Shown here: in pieces, positions 60,133 through 64,000 of the stretch | Numbering within the stretch: position 1 is the first letter of the stretch | Layout of the letters: each line of letters opens with the position of its first letter | Source: Sphingobacterium spiritivorum | GTDB taxonomy: Bacteria; Bacteroidota; Bacteroidia; Sphingobacteriales; Sphingobacteriaceae | Length of the DNA stretch: 64,000 nucleotides | Direction: 5' to 3' | Assembly: GCF_016725325.1 (NCBI RefSeq) | Contig: NZ_CP068083.1 | Coordinates: 2,728,001-2,792,000 of the forward strand | Notes under the pieces: model-generated | The model's input: only the letters and a program-made list of their open reading frames with translations | Database searches by the model: none | What the model was told of the DNA's origin: nothing | Made by a program: the position numbers and the translations under genes

Positions 60133-60984
60133 CTATATTCGGGCAAAAAGATTGGGGATTTTACTCTGGAAAGCAAGTTCTTTAGTAATGTTTTCAGAAA
60201 AAATATAACGGAAAAAGTTCTTTCTTCCTTTTGTTACTAACAGTAAATCTACTGATTCGTCAATAAGAATCTGCTGGATGGCGTGGGCAATAGTTTCTTT
60301 ATTCCGATAGAAATATGCCGGTGATTTGACAATATAAGAGATATCATCAATCTGTGTTTCCTGAATAATTCTGTCAATCCACATTCTCAACTTCTGATCT
60401 ACGGTCTCTACATCTTCGTCTGTACGATTAATATGTACTAACTGCAGATGAAACTTATTTCCAAACAGACTTACTGCTTGTTTTAACACTTCCAGCTCTC
60501 CATCTTTAAAATTACAGAGCAACGCAATATTATTGAGTTGCAATGCTTCACTATGCTTTGGAACTATTAACACTGGTGTTTCTGTGGTTTTGATGACATC
60601 ATAAGCATTACTGCCTATAAATACAGAATCTAATCCGGAGGAACCTTTTGTTCCCATTACGATTGCAGCGTATTTTTCTCCTTTCGCCTCATCCAGCAGC
60701 TGATCGGTCAACACGCCGTCTCGGATAGCTGTTGTAAATGTAATGTTCGGATGGTTGGCTTTTACAGGCAGCAAAAATGTATCAAGCTGTGCCAATGCTT
60801 CTTTGATAAGCGGTTCCATAAGATCCTTGTTCCATGTGGCATTCGCAAATCTGTTTGTGTGTTCCGTCATGATGTGTATCACATGCACATCACGTTTGGA
60901 TATATCCGCTATCTGAGCTGCATAAGAAACTGCTGTCTGTGCATTCTCTGAAAAATCTACAGGAACTAAAAGTGGTTTATTCAT
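60133..60984 (-). CDS. Universal stress protein, tandem domain (second gene)
   Basis: 283 aa with two USP domains (about 1-145 and 150-283). The first ends in the ATP-loop-like IVMGTKGSSGLDSVFIGSNAYDVIKTTETPVLIVP (G-2x-G-9x-G(S/T) type); the second is degenerate (LLVTKGRKNFFRY). It probably senses or buffers ATP during stress. The start overlaps the upstream usp gene by 4 bp (ATGA), so they are translated together. Confidence 0.9.
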   Translation of the reverse strand: MNKPLLVPVDFSENAQTAVSYAAQIADISKRDVHVIHIMTEHTNRFANATWNKDLMEPLIKEALAQLDTFLLPVKANHPNITFTTAIRDGVLTDQLLDEAKGEKYAAIVMGTKGSSGLDSVFIGSNAYDVIKTTETPVLIVPKHSEALQLNNIALLCNFKDGELEVLKQAVSLFGNKFHLQLVHINRTDEDVETVDQKLRMWIDRIIQETQIDDISYIVKSPAYFYRNKETIAHAIQQILIDESVDLLLVTKGRKNFFRYIFSENITKELAFQSKIPNLFARI

Positions 60985-61838
60985 AATGATACTTTTGAGA
61001 AATACGAGGGTTTGTTAATATCCAGAACGACTGCTTTAGACACTGATGGGTAAAACAGACGTTTGAAAAATGATTTTCTTGATTTGGTGATCAGTACAAT
61101 ATCCGGAGCATGTTGTTCTACCAGTTTATGGATAACTTCGGGCACTGTGTCCAGATCCTCTTTATCTTTTTGTTCTTTGTCAATATAATAATTAATATGC
61201 TCTATAGCGAGTTGCTGAAAAATCCTGGATTTCCAGGCTTCGATCTTTTGTATGACGGTTGTTTCCTGTTCATTTTCCTGATACACATGGATAAGATCAA
61301 GTGCGTTAATTTCACCAAAGGTGTCAGTGAATTCATTCAGGGTGTGAAGTTCATCTTCTTTAAAGTTGGTGAGCAATGCAATTCTGTTTGTTTTGAATAC
61401 AGTATAATAAGCAGGAATGGCGAGCAAGGGAATTGGTGATTTCGATGCAATAGCAGATGTATTACTACCCCAAAGCGCACTATCATTGTCTCCAAGTCCT
61501 TTCGTACCCATTACAATTGCTTCATAACCTTCTTTTCTGGCTTCCAGCGGGAGATCTTCTTTCAGTAATCCTCTGGAGGTGCGGTGAGTATAATGCACGG
61601 AAGGAAATTCTTCCTGTAATTTTCTCTCAAACTCCAGAATAGTTATGTCGGCTTTCAATATTGCACTGTTCTCAAACTCTTTACTCAATTCCTCTGTTGG
61701 AAAAGATGATGAAGCTGTTGTATAATAATGAATAAGGTGTATAGAATAATCCCGTTCAATAGCCAGCTTTGACGCATATTTTGCGGCATAAAGGGAATTG
61801 TTAGAGAAATCTGTAGGAACTAAAAGCGTTTTTTTCAT
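60981..61838 (-). CDS. Universal stress protein, tandem domain (first gene)
   Basis: 285 aa with the same two-domain plan: N-terminal LLVPTDFSNNSLYAAKYASKLA, an ATP-loop-like IVMGTKGLGDNDSALWGSNTSAIASKSPIPLLAIP and a degenerate second domain (IVLITKSRKSFFKR). A clear paralogue of the next gene, and its stop overlaps that gene's start. No -7 match found upstream, so the promoter is not assigned. Confidence 0.9.
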   Translation of the reverse strand: MKKTLLVPTDFSNNSLYAAKYASKLAIERDYSIHLIHYYTTASSSFPTEELSKEFENSAILKADITILEFERKLQEEFPSVHYTHRTSRGLLKEDLPLEARKEGYEAIVMGTKGLGDNDSALWGSNTSAIASKSPIPLLAIPAYYTVFKTNRIALLTNFKEDELHTLNEFTDTFGEINALDLIHVYQENEQETTVIQKIEAWKSRIFQQLAIEHINYYIDKEQKDKEDLDTVPEVIHKLVEQHAPDIVLITKSRKSFFKRLFYPSVSKAVVLDINKPSYFSKVSL

Positions 61839-62201
61839 TTTACAGTTTTTAATATTTCTTTCGATAGGCTAATCTTTATCTGAGGTTACTTTTTAATCAG
61901 TAATATAGTTTTTACTATACGGACTAATAACAGATATCAGATCAAATCGTTTCAGAAAACTTAAGTAAGTATAATGAAGTTTTCTGTATCTCAAAATGAT
62001 TAGCATCATTATTTCGTTCAGTTAAAGATTATAGCGCAAAAGCTTTGTTTTTAAAGGTGCTGATTTACATTTGATCGAACAATAACATTTGTTATACTTG
62101 ACGAAAATATGACCGGATAATATCTTGCCTTCCAATTGCATAAAGCAGCAATTTTGAGTAACTTTGTACCCAAATTTACAGATATAATTATTGAAATTTC
62201 C
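61839..62201. other. Intergenic region between usp operon and alaS
   Basis: 363 bp, AT-rich, with no credible gene. It holds the alaS promoter (62136-62166) and presumably the usp promoter on the other strand, for which no consensus was found. Confidence 0.6.
62136..62166 (+). promoter_or_regulatory. Promoter of alaS
   Basis: TTG (62136-62138), a 20-bp spacer and TAACTTTG (62159-62166) form a full consensus promoter 35 bp before the ATG. Confidence 0.65.
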
Positions 62202-64000
62202 ATGACTAATAGAGAAATTCGCGAAGCATTTTTGAATTTTTTCAAAAGTAAAAATCACCAGATTGTCCCTTCAGCTCCTGTTGTAGTTAAAAATGATCCT
62301 ACATTAATGTTTACAAATGCAGGAATGAACCAGTTTAAAGATTTTTTTCTGGGGGAAGCACAACCTAAACATTCGCGTATAGCAGATACACAACGTTGTC
62401 TGCGTGTGTCGGGTAAGCATAATGATCTGGAAGAAGTAGGGATAGATACATACCACCATACTTTATTCGAGATGTTAGGTAACTGGAGTTTTGGTGATTA
62501 TTTCAAAAAAGAAGCTATCGAATGGGCTTGGGAATTGCTGACAGTAGTCTATAAACTGGATAAGGATCGTTTGTATGTTACCATTTTTGAAGGAGATGAT
62601 TCTGAGGGATTGGTGAAAGATACCGAAGCCTATGATTTCTGGAAATCATGGATATCTGAAGACCGCATTTTGTTGGGTAATAAAAAAGATAATTTCTGGG
62701 AAATGGGGGAGACCGGCCCTTGCGGTCCGTGTTCGGAGATCCATTATGATATGCGTACAGAAGAGGAACGGTTAACGACACCCGGACAAAGTCTGGTGAA
62801 TGCAGATCATCCACAGGTTATCGAAATCTGGAATTTAGTATTTATGCAGTTTAACCGCCTGAAAAATGGTAATCTGGAATCTCTTCCTGCTAAACATGTG
62901 GATACAGGGATGGGATTTGAGCGTCTGGTAAGAGCTATTCAGGGAAAATCATCAAATTATGATACGGATGTTTTTCAGCCTATGATCAGTTTTATTGCTC
63001 AAAAGGCAGGAATTCAATACGGTGCAGATGAAAAGACAGATATCGCTATGCGTGTATTGTCTGATCACATACGTGCGGTTAGTTTTGCCATAGCAGACGG
63101 ACAGTTGCCTTCTAATAATAAGGCGGGATATGTTATCCGCCGGATTTTGCGTCGTGCTGTACGATATGCGTACACCTTCCTGAATTTCAAAACTCCGTTT
63201 ATCAACGAGTTGGTTCCATTGTTAGCTAAAGAATTTGAGGGTGTGTTTGATGAGCTTTTCCAACAGCAGGATTTTGTTCAGAAAGTTGTTCTGGAAGAAG
63301 AGGTTTCTTTTTTAAGAACTTTAGTAACGGGTGTACAACGTTTTGAAGCGTATGCTGAATCCAATACTGCAGTAGGGGGTGAGTTTGCATTTGAACTGTT
63401 TGATACTTATGGGTTTCCGATAGATCTGACTGAATTGCTTGCGAGAGAGAAGGGATTGGAAGTTGATATGGCAGGTTTTCAGGAAGCGCTTCAAATCCAG
63501 AAAGACAGATCCCGGGCCGCTACGGCAATAGATACCGGAGACTGGGTTGCTGTAAGTGAAGACGATCAGGTTGAGTTTGTCGGATATGATGATCTGAAAG
63601 CTACTACTGAAATTGTTAAGTACAGAAAAGTCACAGCTAAAGGGAAAGAGCAATATCAACTTGTACTCAGCGTGACTCCATTTTATGCAGAAGGTGGTGG
63701 TCAGGTTGGTGACTCAGGGCTGCTCGTTTCCGAGTCTACAGGAGAAAAGATTTATATTACAGATACAAAGAAAGAAAATGGACTGATCGTTCATTTTACA
63801 AATACACTTCCTTTACAGATGGAAGGTGCTTTTGAGGCGAAAGTAGATGTTCAGAAAAGACTGGATACTGAAAATAACCATTCTGCCACCCACTTATTAC
63901 ACGCTGCGCTGAAAGAAGTATTGGGTACGCATGTAAATCAAAAGGGATCTCTGGTAAATGCGGATATTCTCAGGTTTGATATTTCTCATTTTTCGAAAGT
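62202..64000 (+). CDS. alaS: Alanyl-tRNA synthetase, 3' part outside window
   Basis: The first 599 codons are in the window and stay open to the edge. Class II catalytic domain from [19 protein letters not shown], with [54 protein letters not shown] and [14 protein letters not shown]. The editing domain begins near residue 555 with [11 protein letters not shown]. It charges tRNA-Ala and edits mischarged Ser and Gly. All antisense ORFs over it are shadows. Confidence 0.97.
   Translation, partial: MTNREIREAFLNFFKSKNHQIVPSAPVVVKNDPTLMFTNAGMNQFKDFFLGEAQPKHSRIADTQRCLRVSGKHNDLEEVGIDTYHHTLFEMLGNWSFGDYFKKEAIEWAWELLTVVYKLDKDRLYVTIFEGDDSEGLVKDTEAYDFWKSWISEDRILLGNKKDNFWEMGETGPCGPCSEIHYDMRTEEERLTTPGQSLVNADHPQVIEIWNLVFMQFNRLKNGNLESLPAKHVDTGMGFERLVRAIQGKSSNYDTDVFQPMISFIAQKAGIQYGADEKTDIAMRVLSDHIRAVSFAIADGQLPSNNKAGYVIRRILRRAVRYAYTFLNFKTPFINELVPLLAKEFEGVFDELFQQQDFVQKVVLEEEVSFLRTLVTGVQRFEAYAESNTAVGGEFAFELFDTYGFPIDLTELLAREKGLEVDMAGFQEALQIQKDRSRAATAIDTGDWVAVSEDDQVEFVGYDDLKATTEIVKYRKVTAKGKEQYQLVLSVTPFYAEGGGQVGDSGLLVSESTGEKIYITDTKKENGLIVHFTNTLPLQMEGAFEAKVDVQKRLDTENNHSATHLLHAALKEVLGTHVNQKGSLVNADILRFDISHFSK

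Noticed and set aside
62022..63659. Minus-strand ORFs over the end of the window
   Set aside because: The plus strand holds alaS, open to the edge, with clear class II synthetase motifs.
1..64000. CRISPR arrays, tRNA genes, insertion sequences, prophage
   Set aside because: I looked for short regular repeats, tRNA-like cloverleaf ends, transposase motifs and integrase genes and saw none that hold up by eye; a tool-based scan would be decisive.

Overview
The window looks like a chromosomal segment of a Bacteroidota bacterium, most likely of the Sphingobacterium/Pedobacter group. Three things point there. Many genes are preceded by the Bacteroidota -7 box TAnnTTTG, in several cases with TTG 18-21 bp upstream. 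Shine-Dalgarno sequences are weak. The gene families are typical: a TonB-dependent receptor with a carboxypeptidase-regulatory-like N-terminus, DUF4286, DUF983, DUF6600, a kinase-less PASTA protein and OmpA proteins with calcium-type repeats. No phage, insertion sequence, CRISPR, rRNA or tRNA was seen. The content is mostly core and well preserved; GC content looks moderate (not computed).

Layout. 1-2.6 kb: cell wall genes (mltG fragment, PASTA protein, ddl). 2.6-6.6 kb: class A beta-lactamase-like serine hydrolase, then a minus-strand folate/DNA run thyA-folA-photolyase. 6.7-10.4 kb: mtaB, an EamA transporter divergent from an NlpC/P60 lipoprotein, and an unknown membrane-anchored protein. 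10.5-14.5 kb: minus-strand etfB-etfA-bifunctional nuclease-nucleoside permease. 14.9-20.1 kb: TPR protein, NlpE-like lipoprotein, then cysteine desulfurase, lnt, a PH/SHOCT protein and rsmI. 20.2-25 kb: serS, a methyltransferase overlapping pncB, and a DUF6600 protein. 25.2-29.7 kb: MlaEFD-type lipid transporter, RluA-type pseudouridine synthase, a small CxxC membrane protein, DUF983 and DUF4286. 29.8-34.7 kb: an S9-peptidase-like lipoprotein lacking two catalytic residues, a two-component system, and greA behind a hairpin leader. 34.8-40.3 kb: a saccharopine-dehydrogenase-like gene divergent from an HxlR regulator, HIT, DedA, ppa, CNNM/CorC-type protein and rsmE. 40.3-49.9 kb is the most accessory part: a three-gene ABC cluster with a histidine-rich permease and an operator-like palindrome, a TonB-dependent receptor with a lipoprotein, a transglutaminase-like protein, DinB and NTF2-like proteins. 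50-56.9 kb: aqpZ, a frameshifted lipoprotein gene, dnaX, rlmB, a methyltransferase and a DEAD-box helicase. 57-64 kb: tandem OmpA paralogues, two overlapping universal stress proteins, and alaS running off the end.

The best leads are: (a) the ABC/FtsX/CxxC cluster whose permease carries a 13-histidine extracytoplasmic stretch beside an 8-1-8 inverted repeat, suggesting metal (possibly zinc) control; (b) the S9-like lipoprotein in which the catalytic Ser and His are replaced; (c) 11-bp-periodic TTAACAC elements around the TonB receptor, its lipoprotein and the transglutaminase-like gene; (d) a greA promoter followed at once by a terminator-like hairpin; (e) several genes whose start codon lies 3-5 nt after a -7 box, suggesting leaderless mRNAs. 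None amounts to a proven new system; all are inferences from sequence.
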